Shown: positions 1-7,072, counted from the first letter of the stretch. The stretch is 30,385 nt of DNA from NIOZ-UU13 sp035528395 (GCA_035528395.1 DATKYR010000047.1:1-30385), one strand, 5' to 3'. A program made the numbers and translations. The notes: a model not told the origin generated them from the letters alone.

Positions 1-194
1 CTACTTGACTTTGGCTTTGTTTTGCATAAAAGAGTGTATTTGGAAATATGTTATAATATGTAAAATCATAAACATTTATCGTTAAGTTACTTAGCCGGGC
101 AAGAACGGTGATTATTTGAGATTTGGTCTTCAACTTTTAATATAGCCTATATGATTTTTGATATGTATTATTTAGATCCTACTCCATTTATTGC

Positions 195-264
195 GTATTA
201 TACCATAAAAGAGGCTAAAAATCGAGTGAAAACTAAAATAATGTCATAGACAACTCACTGTCTG
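195..264 (+). repeat. 70-bp direct repeat, copy A
   Basis: This segment aligns without gaps to 890-959. I count 5 mismatches in 70 positions. It begins GTATTATACCA and ends with GACAACTCACTGTCTG. A shorter relative starting GCGTATTATACCA lies at about 24557. Function unknown; it may mark the edge of a degenerate mobile or intergenic element. Confidence 0.75.
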
Positions 265-643
265 CTTGGTGTTGGATGCTCAAGATTCACCATCCACTTC
301 GCTCACTAAAGTTCACTCAGTGGCTGCCACCCGTCGGAACTCTGGGACGCAGACATCGGCTGGAATTAAGTATGGTGTCCCCAGATATGCCCCCAGATAT
401 GCCCCAGATATGCCCCAGATATGCCCCCGGAATTCTTATAGTTTAATATGTATGGTGTCCCCAGATATCGTTTCGAGGGCAGTTCGACGATTTTTCCTTC
501 GATTGACCTGTCTTTTTCATTAACCACTGATAACACCCTGTCATTTAGCGAATTTGTGAATTAGTTAATTGGACGAATCCCGCCTCGGCGGGTAAACTTC
601 GATATCCACGAATCTGCGTCTGCTGATCCTGTGGCCTTTTAAA

Positions 644-743
644 TGATTCCCGAGTGGTCGGGATTTACGCTTCGCTTCAATATTGATGAATGATTCCCGA
701 TGTGTCGGGATCTTCGATATTGATTCCCGAATAGTCGGGATTT
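644..743. repeat. Three tandem TCCCGA/TCGGGA hairpin repeats
   Basis: Three copies of TGATTCCCGA-N4/5-TCGGGAT begin at about 644, 691 and 721. Each can form a 6-bp stem with a 3-5 nt loop, and each is followed by a variant of CTTCAATATT. The pattern is a short dispersed palindromic repeat. No protein coding is seen across it. Confidence 0.6.
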
Positions 744-889
744 CCGCTGCGCTTCAATATTTGTTAATTGACTGGGCCTGCTGGCCCTGTTGTTTTGATA
801 ATTAAGTCGTTTGTAAAAAAGGAAAACTGAAAATGTCTATTTTTCGTCGCATACAGGCGATTAACGTTAGCCATAAGGCTAATATAAGT

Positions 890-959
890 GTATTATACCA
901 TAAAAAGGGCCAAAAATCGAGTGAAATCTGAAATAATGTCATAGACAACTCACTGTCTG
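890..959 (+). repeat. 70-bp direct repeat, copy B
   Basis: Second copy of the repeat at 195-264, in the same orientation and of equal length. The two copies bracket about 625 bp that contain only hairpin repeats and no gene. Confidence 0.75.
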
Positions 960-1009
960 ACGGATTGTATTGCGTTAAGTGGGTAACGTTTAGTTCTTCC
1001 CTCTCATGA

Positions 1010-1237
1010 TTATCCCATACGTTTTGATAGCCTTCCAAGTATTTCCGCAATTACACCTAATATGATTCCTACAACAATTCCTTTCCAAATAGTGGACCAT
1101 TCAAAGCCATCACGTACAAGAGCAACAATGGCCCCTATGATCAATCCGCCAGTTGCTCCTCCCCAAATAGGATTAGGGCCACGCGCGAAAAAAAAGATTA
1201 ATGAGACAACTGCAATAATAGATAATATTGTCCACAT
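1010..1237 (-). CDS. Small hydrophobic membrane protein, unknown function
   Basis: A 75-residue protein with an N-terminal hydrophobic helix (about residues 3-18, ILSIIAVVSLIFFFARG), a glycine-rich hydrophobic stretch (about 26-41, GGATGGLIIGAIVAL) and a third hydrophobic stretch (about 51-67, WKGIVVGIILGVIAEIL). The C-terminus is positively charged. It is probably an inner-membrane protein with two or three helices. The start is supported by AAAGGAG about 8 nt upstream of the ATG. It stands alone, with the broken HNH-like gene next upstream in the same orientation. I do not recognise a named family. Confidence 0.6.
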   Translation of the reverse strand: MWTILSIIAVVSLIFFFARGPNPIWGGATGGLIIGAIVALVRDGFEWSTIWKGIVVGIILGVIAEILGRLSKRMG

Positions 1238-1331
1238 AACTACACTCCTTTGATTTATACCTCTAAAAGTACCGACTCATGGGCGACGCATTAGCGGTGT
1301 CCCTTGCAGCCTCCTTTTAGGATTCTAATTC

Positions 1332-1989
1332 TTATTCATCTTGTATTGTAATACAAAACATAAAGGCCTCCCAAAAAAGCAGGGAAATAATATGGTATTG
1401 CTCGTATTGCATATATTTATATGAGAAAACCTTAGGATACGGACCTTTAATCGAACCAGCACACTTCCAAGATATCTGGTACATCTCTGGTACTTCAAAT
1501 CCTCCTGGACAAATTCTAATATCAACTATATCGGATTCTGGAACATATTTCTCATTCGAAAGATAAAGAGCTCCACGTGCTATTTTGCAAGCAATTCTCT
1601 GTATCCTGCAAATATCTACATTGATTTCAACATTACCTGGTGGGAGGTGGATACCTCTTGGTTGTTCCTGAAGCATCACCAAATATGTTTCGGAGCATAG
1701 CAGGCATCTGGGATTTTTGACATCTGCGTACAAAATCTCTGAAGATATTAGCTGCCATGTCTGGATTATACTTGACTACGAGGGGATATAGTGACGTATA
1801 GAAATATTCTTCATCGTCTTTGAAGTCGTTGTTGCATTGCCCATGGGAAGGAGCAAGTTGCAAATTCAGGTTTTCACTCTCACGGATTTCTTTTGGGTAA
1901 AACTGCTTTGGAGGGATATGATCATCTGAGGATTTACCTTTTATTGGCTTGCCACAAAGATAACAGATTTTAGTGACCTTATATGACAT
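1332..1989 (-). pseudogene. HNH-endonuclease-like protein gene, frameshifted
   Basis: The first reading frame (1989 down to about 1660) encodes a zinc-knuckle/HNH-like start: CYLCGKPI near residue 9, then DHIPPKQFYP (the DHxPPK signature), then a CNND segment, as in small HNH-type proteins of unknown biological role. That frame closes at 1633. The sequence continues in the +1 frame (ORF 1332-1733) with a plausible remainder, PRGIHLPPGNVEINVDICR and onwards, rich in charged and aliphatic residues. The combined product would be about 218 residues. The shift lies near 1655-1680, around ACAACCAAGAGG, which is not an obvious slippery site, so a real mutation or a sequencing error is likelier than programmed frameshifting. 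The HNH call rests on the motif only. Confidence 0.55.
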
Positions 1990-2680
1990 ATTACAATCTT
2001 AACATAATATTATACACCACGTAATAATAGACCCGCTTATGTCTCGCAAATTGTTCTTCAAACAGATGCATCAAAACGGCATCATAGTGCATCTGTTGGT
2101 TTTAGATTAGCACAGGTGAATCTGTTTGTCACGGATTATTTGTGTAATATTAGGGCAAACACGCTGGGTTGCCCATACGATGAACAATGCATTGGGGGAA
2201 ATTTCGTAAAGTGAGAGAAGGGATGATTATAATTCTATTCATTATTGGTGCGATTCATCGCACGCTAGCTGCTACTGAAAACAAAATACTTTTTGAATTT
2301 CACACCACGGCGGGATTATCTCGCTTTTTCCTCTTGCTCCAATGTGCAGGGGCTTTTTTATTTATTAGTGACAGAACTCATGCTTAATACAAATCGTATT
2401 TTAAATAAGAGGGGAGTTTGTAAGCGGGCTGTGTAAAACCTAAACTCACTCTCCTCCATTCGGCCCGCTCCTTTTAGGATTTTTCCTCAAAATCCTCCGA
2501 CCTTACCCCAGATACCGTTCGGCTTGAGTCTGGTCATTGCAGGTAGAACGATAAAACACCTCTCAGACACAGTAAAGAAATAAGAAAAGATTTATTCTAA
2601 ATCGGTTTGACCTCAATCCTGAAGAAATCCGGCGTTGGTAGCTCCTAAAAGGCCACTATTTCATAATATATTTACACATT
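1990..2680. other. Non-coding region with several strong inverted repeats
   Basis: No supported gene. A 10-bp perfect inverted repeat AACAGATGCA/TGCATCTGTT lies at 2061-2070/2088-2097. Further on, AGCGGGC (2423-2429) pairs with GCCCGCT (2463-2469), GAGTTT (2414-2419) could pair with AAACTC (2442-2447), and AGGATTTT (2476-2483) pairs with AAAATCCT (2489-2496) around a 5-nt loop. The density of pairing suggests a structured RNA or a mobile-element end, but I recognise no RNA family. Confidence 0.4.
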
Positions 2681-3061
2681 ATGTATGGACTTGAACCGTG
2701 TTACTTCATCTGGGGTAAGGCATTAAAGTTAACACCTCTCATGTTAAATGTTTTGCCTCTGGCTTTAGCGATAGTATCTGCAATTTACGGAATGACGGAG
2801 AGAAAAGAAAGACAAGTGGCGGAAAAAGCCCATAGGGAGGTCTCGCGAAGACTTGATGGAGCGGAACAGGCGAACTGGGAATTCGCTCGGAAGTTGCCAG
2901 AAACGTCCAAGAAGGAAATAAGAAATGACATTATTAGAGACCTGCGGCTACCGCCAGGCTCGCCTGATGAGACCCTCAAACAGCTTGAACAAAAGGCGAA
3001 GGCAGCACCAGAAAACTCACGGATTCAGAAAAATCTATACTTATTCCGAGCCCTCAAGTGA
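2681..3061 (+). CDS. Hypothetical protein with one membrane helix and a charged tail
   Basis: A 126-residue ORF. Residues about 18-38 (LTPLMLNVLPLALAIVSAIYG) form one hydrophobic helix. The rest is a hydrophilic, helical, charged domain (ERKERQVAEKAHREVSRRL, then PPGSPDETLKQLEQKAKAAP) that could be a short coiled coil. The composition looks like genuine protein, but no clear ribosome binding site precedes ATG 2681 or the internal ATG at 2741. It sits alone in decayed DNA, so it may be a remnant of a longer gene. No family recognised. Confidence 0.4.
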   Translation: MYGLEPCYFIWGKALKLTPLMLNVLPLALAIVSAIYGMTERKERQVAEKAHREVSRRLDGAEQANWEFARKLPETSKKEIRNDIIRDLRLPPGSPDETLKQLEQKAKAAPENSRIQKNLYLFRALK

Positions 3062-3355
3062 GATAGTCAGTACCCCGCTCATCTTCCAATTTAAAGCGCC
3101 TCACAGGCCATCTCAACGGCGAACTCGTCTTGAGGGAATCATACTTGACCTCAGCAACAAAAAGGTCTATAATTGTACTTCTTCGACAAAGCCCCTTGCT
3201 TTTCATCACCTTCCTCAAAGGTAACAACGGGGCTTTGTCCTAAACAATTAAGGCCCAGATATAACTCAGAGCCTTTTTGTGCGCTTACAGGGATGCAAGA
3301 GAAATAGCGACAACATCCAGAAATTATTCTTGCTCAAATCACCGCACCATTTTAA
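3062..3355. other. Non-coding stretch with a nested inverted repeat
   Basis: No gene is seen. The notable element is the two-level inverted repeat at 3185-3239, listed separately. The 3340-3366 segment (CACCGCACCATTTTAAC) repeats with a few changes at 3764-3789. Confidence 0.4.
3185..3239. repeat. Nested inverted repeat (11-bp outer, 5-bp inner stem)
   Basis: GACAAAGCCCC at 3185-3195 is matched perfectly by GGGGCTTTGTC at 3229-3239. Inside the loop, ACCTT (3208-3212) and AAGGT (3218-3222) form a second stem. There is no T-tract on the plus side, so a simple intrinsic terminator is unlikely. It may be the folded end of a mobile element or a structured RNA. Confidence 0.5.
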
Positions 3356-3487
3356 CTATTGCCGCTTTCTTCTCTTGCCTCCTCGTCCTTGTTGTCCGCC
3401 TCTTTTGTCCCCCTCTTTTGTCGCCAGTGGCTTATCCACCATCCGCAGCCATTTCTCTATCGCTTTTGTTTCAGTTTCTTCATCCAT
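3356..3487 (-). CDS. 43-residue basic mini-protein (hypothetical)
   Basis: This short minus-strand ORF begins 5 nt after the stop of the 82-residue ORF at 3493-3741, with AAGGA 10 nt before its ATG. The first half is acidic to mixed (MDEETETKAIEKWLRMVDKP). The C-terminal third is glycine-, arginine- and lysine-rich (GGQQGRGGKRRKRQ), as in nucleic-acid-binding tails. The tight spacing suggests co-translation with the upstream ORF. No family recognised, and it could be a chance ORF. Confidence 0.3.
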   Translation of the reverse strand: MDEETETKAIEKWLRMVDKPLATKEGDKRGGQQGRGGKRRKRQ

Positions 3488-3492
3488 ATCGG

Positions 3493-3741
3493 TTAGTTCC
3501 TTACTCCTGTCCTTGCCTCAATACACTGCTTGCACTTTCTTGCTTTCATTTCTAACGTAGCCAGAAGTGGTTTAAGCTCCTGGTCTTTGGTCTCGTATGT
3601 TGCCTTCATCAGTCGCTCGATAATGCCGTAAAGTTTAGTCAAGTGGCCTTGCGTAGTTATCCCTCGGTAATCCCACTCGACAAGCCCTTCCTCAAGGTCT
3701 TTGATATAATCGGCAATGCGCTTTATTTCGGCCTTTTCCAT
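3493..3741 (-). CDS. Hypothetical 82-residue protein
   Basis: From ATG 3741 the ORF encodes an 82-residue helical, charged protein (MEKAEIKRIADYIKDLEEGL at the start) ending in a CKQC motif near the C-terminus. An AAGGTG sits about 13 nt upstream of the ATG, a weak match. An upstream in-frame ATG exists at 3801, but that start overlaps the end of the neighbouring tail fragment. The periodic charged pattern looks like real protein. It lies downstream of the tRNA-Arg in the same orientation and may be cargo of a decayed element. Function unknown. Confidence 0.45.
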   Translation of the reverse strand: MEKAEIKRIADYIKDLEEGLVEWDYRGITTQGHLTKLYGIIERLMKATYETKDQELKPLLATLEMKARKCKQCIEARTGVRN

Positions 3742-3763
3742 AACCGTATTTCTGCACCTTTTT

Positions 3764-3950
3764 TCACCACACCATTTTAACGATAGCCTTGCGAAGCTCA
3801 ATAGAAAGTTCCGGCCACTTCTCGATAATCAGTTTCAAATCGGAATCCATTTCCGTTTTACAAAAACAAGATTTCGACAAGATTTCATTTTCGGATTTGC
3901 CGCTCGGTTTGCCTGTTTCCGTAACTTGTTTGTTTTCAGGGTGTTGTAAA
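3764..3950 (-). pseudogene. C-terminal tail fragment, possibly of an integrase
   Basis: Read on the minus strand from the tRNA 3' end, one frame stays open to a TGA at 3764-3766 and ends DLKLIIEKWPELSIELRKAIVKMVW. This WPxLPxxxRxAIxxMV style of ending is, from memory, typical of the C-termini of planctomycete site-specific recombinases and related ORFs next to tRNA genes. The catalytic part is absent, so this would be a remnant. A second, shorter copy of the final residues (AAIVKMVR, stop) can be read near 3343-3370 in another frame. The integrase assignment is inference and should be tested by search. Confidence 0.35.
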
Positions 3951-3951
3951 C

Positions 3952-4025
3952 TACGCCCGAGAGGACTCGAACCTCTGACCTTCGGTTTAGGAAACCGATG
4001 CTCTATCCTACTGAGCTACGGGCGC
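3952..4025 (-). tRNA. tRNA-Arg (anticodon CCT)
   Basis: The minus strand gives a full cloverleaf. The acceptor stem GCGCCCG pairs with CGGGCGT (first pair a G-U wobble). A D-arm GCTC/GAGC, an anticodon stem TCGGT/ACCGA with loop TTCCTAA, and a T-arm AGAGG TTCGAGT CCTCT follow. The anticodon CCT (complement at 3989-3991) reads AGG, so this is a minor arginine tRNA. The 3' CCA is not encoded. Such tRNAs are common integration sites, which fits the integrase-like remnant directly downstream. Confidence 0.93.
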
Positions 4026-4316
4026 AAGGCTTTTTGACACTGATAAATTTACAGAAAACAAAGATTTTACGGTAAAGAATATCAGTTATGTTCGAGCCCG
4101 GCCTAAAGGACCTAAAAGAAAAAAGCGTTCTAATAAATTTCTTTTAATTTTACATCCGGCAGGCCGGCATTGCAAGAAGATATTGTTGCGGCATAACATT
4201 TACAAAAATCTTTTATTTTTTTTATTTTTCGTTGCTATAGACAATAAGTTCATATCTACAAAGCAATTAAACCAGCATTTATTTTGGTGGAGTCAATTAT
4301 AATTATCTAAATATAC

Positions 4317-4345
4317 TTGACGGGTGCAACAATCATCTGTATAAA
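4317..4345 (+). promoter_or_regulatory. Sigma-70-type promoter of rex
   Basis: TTGACG at 4317-4322, a 17-nt spacer and TATAAA at 4340-4345 match the consensus closely. Transcription would start near 4352, placing the Rex operator (4361-4378) just downstream of the start site, a position that suits roadblock repression. Confidence 0.65.
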
Positions 4346-4360
4346 GTTCGGTTCTGTAGT

Positions 4361-4378
4361 TTGTGAATGTGAACACAA
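4361..4378. promoter_or_regulatory. Rex operator (ROP site)
   Basis: TTGTGAATGTGAACACAA is an 18-bp near-palindrome that matches the known Rex consensus TTGTGAA-N4-TTCACAA except for two bases in the right half (AACACAA). It lies 26 bp upstream of the rex start codon and just past the predicted transcription start, so autoregulation is likely, with the downstream hydrogenase operon possibly included by read-through. Confidence 0.75.
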
Positions 4379-4403
4379 GCACAAATTATTTGTAGGATAG
4401 TAT

Positions 4404-5027
4404 ATGAGGTACAAAAGAATTCCAGATGAGACCATCCGGCGGCTGCCGATTTATCTGCGAGGTCTGCTGTTTACATCTGAGCAGGGCCGAAAGAGTATCT
4501 CGAGCCAAAAGCTGGCCGATTTTGTAGGTGTTAATCCCTGGCAGATAAGGAAGGATTTTTCTTACTTTGGAGATTTCGGCACTCGCGGGGTTGGCTATAA
4601 TATCGAAAAGCTCTCAAAGCAAATCAAAAGAATTCTCAAACTTGATGTTGTTCAAAAAGCGGCCCTGGTTGGAGTGGGCAATCTGGGGTCGGCGATTTTG
4701 ACGCATCCCGGCTTTGGAATATATGGTTTAGATATCGCTGCCGCTTTCGATGTTAACCCTAAAAAAGTGGGCAGGAAAATAGAGAATATCACGATTGAAA
4801 ATGTGTCGAAGCTGTGGACATTGAAGAAACGCAAAATCAAACATGCAATTATAGCCGTTCCGCACCAGGTTGCCCAGAAGACAGCAAGTTCATTGGTTAA
4901 AGCGGGCGTAAAGGGTATTTTGAATTTTTCTCCCTGCTATATAGCGGTGCCTAAGAATGTCAAGGTAATAACCATTGATATTGCGATGGACCTGGCTTGC
5001 CTGCCTTACTATACGCCGGGAAGTTAA
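4404..5027 (+). CDS. rex: Redox-sensing transcriptional repressor Rex
   Basis: A 207-residue protein of normal Rex length. Residues about 1-80 are the winged-helix DNA-binding domain (ETIRRLPIYLRGL, then QKLADFVGVNPWQIRKDFSYFGDFGTRGVGY, the family hallmark). Residues about 85-200 are the Rossmann NAD(H)-binding domain with VGVGNLG as the glycine-rich loop and the C-terminal swapped helix. Rex proteins bind DNA when NAD+ is high and release it when NADH rises, derepressing fermentation and hydrogen-evolution genes. AGGA sits 6 nt before the ATG. The hydrogenase operon begins 119 bp downstream on the same strand, so Rex is very probably its regulator. A matching operator lies in its own promoter. 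Confidence 0.95.
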   Translation: MRYKRIPDETIRRLPIYLRGLLFTSEQGRKSISSQKLADFVGVNPWQIRKDFSYFGDFGTRGVGYNIEKLSKQIKRILKLDVVQKAALVGVGNLGSAILTHPGFGIYGLDIAAAFDVNPKKVGRKIENITIENVSKLWTLKKRKIKHAIIAVPHQVAQKTASSLVKAGVKGILNFSPCYIAVPKNVKVITIDIAMDLACLPYYTPGS

Positions 5028-5079
5028 ATGTTAAAATTAGATAATCATGCTGTTAGTCGCGAAAAATAGTAGATTCTAT

Positions 5080-5108
5080 TTGACTATTTATGACCGGCGA
5101 TGTACAAG
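5080..5108 (+). promoter_or_regulatory. Possible second promoter ahead of the hydrogenase operon
   Basis: TTGACT (5080-5085), a 17-nt spacer and TACAAG (5103-5108) form a moderate sigma-70-like match in the 119-bp gap between rex and the first hydrogenase gene. A TATGAC/GTCATA inverted repeat surrounds the -10 region. I find no second Rex site here. Confidence 0.3.
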
Positions 5109-5146
5109 GCGCTGCGTACCGTCATAGGTAAATTCAGGTGGATAAA

Positions 5147-6202
5147 ATGCAGTCTGTTCTTATAAATGAATTAAAGCCATTTTTGGACGCTATTGCCGAA
5201 CAGATGGACCTCTATGTTCCGAAAAAGACCGGAACGCATTATGTATATAACAGGTACGACCCTTCAACCGAGACGTGCGTGGAATTCAATAACATACGCA
5301 CTTGCACGCCTGTCAAAGAGTTTTTATTTCCGCTGCGAGAGCTTGCTGCGGTTTTTCCCGAGCATTATGAACCGAAAGAGATCAAGCCATTTGCCGTCTT
5401 TGGGCTGAAAGATTGCGATCTGCGCTCCATCGAAGTTCTGGACAAGGTTTTCACGGAAGAGGAATTTGAGGACCCGTTTTATGTGAGCCGGCGGGAGAAA
5501 ATGTTCATCATTTCGTCTGATTGTTCCGAGCCGGCCCAGAGCTGTTTTTGCAATGTTCTGAATGGAAGGCCCTTTGCTCATAGCGGGTTTGATTTGAACG
5601 TTTCGCAGGTAAAGAATGGCTTTATTATCGAAGTCGGCTCTCAAAAGGGCAGAGATTTTATAGAAAAATACCCCGACCTTTTCACCATGGCTGGAGATGC
5701 TTTATTGGCCGAGCGAGACAAAAACAGGGCCGAGACACAAAAGCAACTCGAGCAGAATAACACTGACCTCAAGTTCGATAAGCCGGTTAATGAGATTGTT
5801 GAAAACAGCCAGGATTCCGATGTTTATGACCAGGAAGCGAAAACCTGTGTTGAATGCCAGGCCTGTACGCGGGTTTGTCCTACCTGCCACTGTTTCTATC
5901 TTTATGACACTAAGCAGAAGGATTACTTTGCCAAGATGAAGATGTGGGATGGCTGCATGAGACTTAAATATGCTGAAGTGGCCGGTGGTGCAAATCCCCG
6001 CAAAGTGCTCGGTGACAGGCTCAGACATCGTTTTATGCACAAATTTTCTTATTTTCTCGATAGGTATGGAATTCAGATGTGTATCGGCTGTGGAAGGTGT
6101 GTTGATGCCGAGGCGGGCGAAGTGGATATCCGCAAGGTATTAAAAAAGTTGAATGAAGAACTTAAAGGTAAAGATAAGACAAAAGCGGAAGTTGCAAAAT
6201 GA
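5147..6202 (+). CDS. Iron-sulfur electron-transfer subunit, sulfhydrogenase beta / AsrA-like
   Basis: A 351-residue soluble protein of the family that includes the beta subunit of archaeal NAD(P)-linked sulfhydrogenase and sulfite reductase subunit A. It would pass electrons between the flavin subunit encoded next and the hydrogenase. An N-terminal domain ends with the conserved SDCSEPAQSCFC segment. CVECQACTRVCPTCHCF near residue 237 binds one 4Fe-4S cluster. CIGCGRC near residue 312 begins a second, but the expected fourth cysteine is Glu (VDAEAGEVD). ATG 5147 is chosen over GTG 5138 because AGGTGG lies 5 nt before it. Its stop overlaps the next start (ATGA), so the two are translationally coupled. 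It is the first gene of the operon. Confidence 0.85.
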   Translation: MQSVLINELKPFLDAIAEQMDLYVPKKTGTHYVYNRYDPSTETCVEFNNIRTCTPVKEFLFPLRELAAVFPEHYEPKEIKPFAVFGLKDCDLRSIEVLDKVFTEEEFEDPFYVSRREKMFIISSDCSEPAQSCFCNVLNGRPFAHSGFDLNVSQVKNGFIIEVGSQKGRDFIEKYPDLFTMAGDALLAERDKNRAETQKQLEQNNTDLKFDKPVNEIVENSQDSDVYDQEAKTCVECQACTRVCPTCHCFYLYDTKQKDYFAKMKMWDGCMRLKYAEVAGGANPRKVLGDRLRHRFMHKFSYFLDRYGIQMCIGCGRCVDAEAGEVDIRKVLKKLNEELKGKDKTKAEVAK

Positions 6203-7020
6203 ATCGAAATCTCTACCAACCCATAAACGGCGGAATTGTTGATATTAGAGACGAATCGCCGACGATTAAAAGTTTTGTCGTTGTGCTGGAAGAAACATTT
6301 AAGTTTGAAACGGGCCAGTTTGTGGAGCTGACTTTACCCGGCGAAGGTGAAGCGCCGTTTACCCCTTCCTCGTCGCCTTCAGATACTAAGAAGATGGAAA
6401 TCACAATTATGAAGGCCGGTCGGGTAACGACTTTATTACACGAGTGTGAAAAGGGACAAAAAGTCGGCGTTCGGGGACCTTACGGTAAGGGCTATCCGAT
6501 TGATGATTTTGTTGGCAAAGAAGTTTATATCATCGGCGGCGGTGTGGGTTTGGCACCAATAAGGTCTTTGTTTTTGACGCTGGTTGAGAGAATCAAGGAT
6601 TTCAAATCTGTGGTTTGCCGATTCGGAGCAAAAACACCTGATGATTTTATCTACAAGAACACACTTTTCGACTCATGGCAAAAAATTGACGGCGTGGATA
6701 TTAAACTTACTGTCGATGATGCAAACGGCAACTGGGCTGGTAATACTGGCGTGGTAACTACTATCTTAGCTCGTGATGACGTGAATATTCCAAATGCAGT
6801 GGCGGTGGTTTGTGGGCCGCCCATTATGATGAAATTCTCGACCTTGAAATTACTTGAATACGGATTCCCTGCCGAGAAGATTTATCTCTCAATGGAAAAG
6901 AATATGAGCTGCGGGGTGGGCAAATGCGGCCACTGTATGTTAGGCAAGTATTATGTCTGTAAAGACGGCCCTGTCTTTACTTATGACCAGATAAAAAGCT
7001 ATCCGAATATCTGGGATTGA
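6199..7020 (+). CDS. FAD/NAD(P)H-binding oxidoreductase subunit, sulfhydrogenase gamma / AsrB-like
   Basis: A 273-residue ferredoxin-NADP reductase-fold protein. The N-terminal beta barrel binds FAD (GQFVELTLPG; the RGPYGKGYP segment near residue 95). The NAD(P) domain carries IIGGGVGLAPIRS near residue 112 and CGPPIMM near 205. The C-terminus has CGVGKCGHCMLGKYYVC, a 2Fe-2S site as in the sulfhydrogenase gamma and dihydroorotate dehydrogenase B electron-transfer subunits. Together with the upstream beta-like protein it forms an NAD(P)H entry or exit module. Association with a membrane group 4 hydrogenase instead of a soluble one is the unusual point. The start ATG overlaps the previous stop. 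Confidence 0.88.
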   Translation: MNRNLYQPINGGIVDIRDESPTIKSFVVVLEETFKFETGQFVELTLPGEGEAPFTPSSSPSDTKKMEITIMKAGRVTTLLHECEKGQKVGVRGPYGKGYPIDDFVGKEVYIIGGGVGLAPIRSLFLTLVERIKDFKSVVCRFGAKTPDDFIYKNTLFDSWQKIDGVDIKLTVDDANGNWAGNTGVVTTILARDDVNIPNAVAVVCGPPIMMKFSTLKLLEYGFPAEKIYLSMEKNMSCGVGKCGHCMLGKYYVCKDGPVFTYDQIKSYPNIWD

Positions 7021-7072
7021 AATGTAACGCATATAAGCGAAGCATGAGATACAAAATACGAGATACGAAATT

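Larger units (their letters stand above)
1..1009. other. Non-coding repeat-rich region at the left edge
   Basis: I see no convincing gene in this kilobase. The short ORFs here are low-complexity or lie within repeats and have no ribosome binding sites. It holds a 70-bp direct repeat (195-264 and 890-959), four tandem copies of an 11-12 bp CCCCAGATATG(C) unit (about 379-427), a CCCGCC/GGCGGG hairpin near 574-587, and three near-identical TCCCGA/TCGGGA hairpins (644-743). The first 40 bases resemble a segment near 24170-24210, so the same family of intergenic repeats occurs at both ends of the window. Confidence 0.6.
4026..4403. other. Intergenic region upstream of rex
   Basis: An AT-rich non-coding spacer between the divergent tRNA-Arg and rex. 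Its right end holds the rex promoter and operator, listed separately. I see no other feature apart from a small CCGGC/GCCGG palindrome near 4155-4168. Confidence 0.6.

Noticed and set aside
266..523. 85-aa ORF rich in PRYAPRYAPDMPQ
   Set aside because: It translates the tandem CCCCAGATATG repeats and has no start signal.
644..743. Hairpin repeats considered as a CRISPR array
   Set aside because: Units are short palindromes with irregular spacing, no unique equal-length spacers and no cas genes.
2187..2387. 66-aa plus-strand ORF
   Set aside because: No ribosome binding site, no recognisable pattern, and lies in a hairpin-rich non-coding region.
3789..4037. Plus-strand ORF ending in RGLEPLTFGLGNRC
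   Set aside because: The ending is the antisense translation of the tRNA-Arg gene, a well-known artefact; the true features are on the minus strand.
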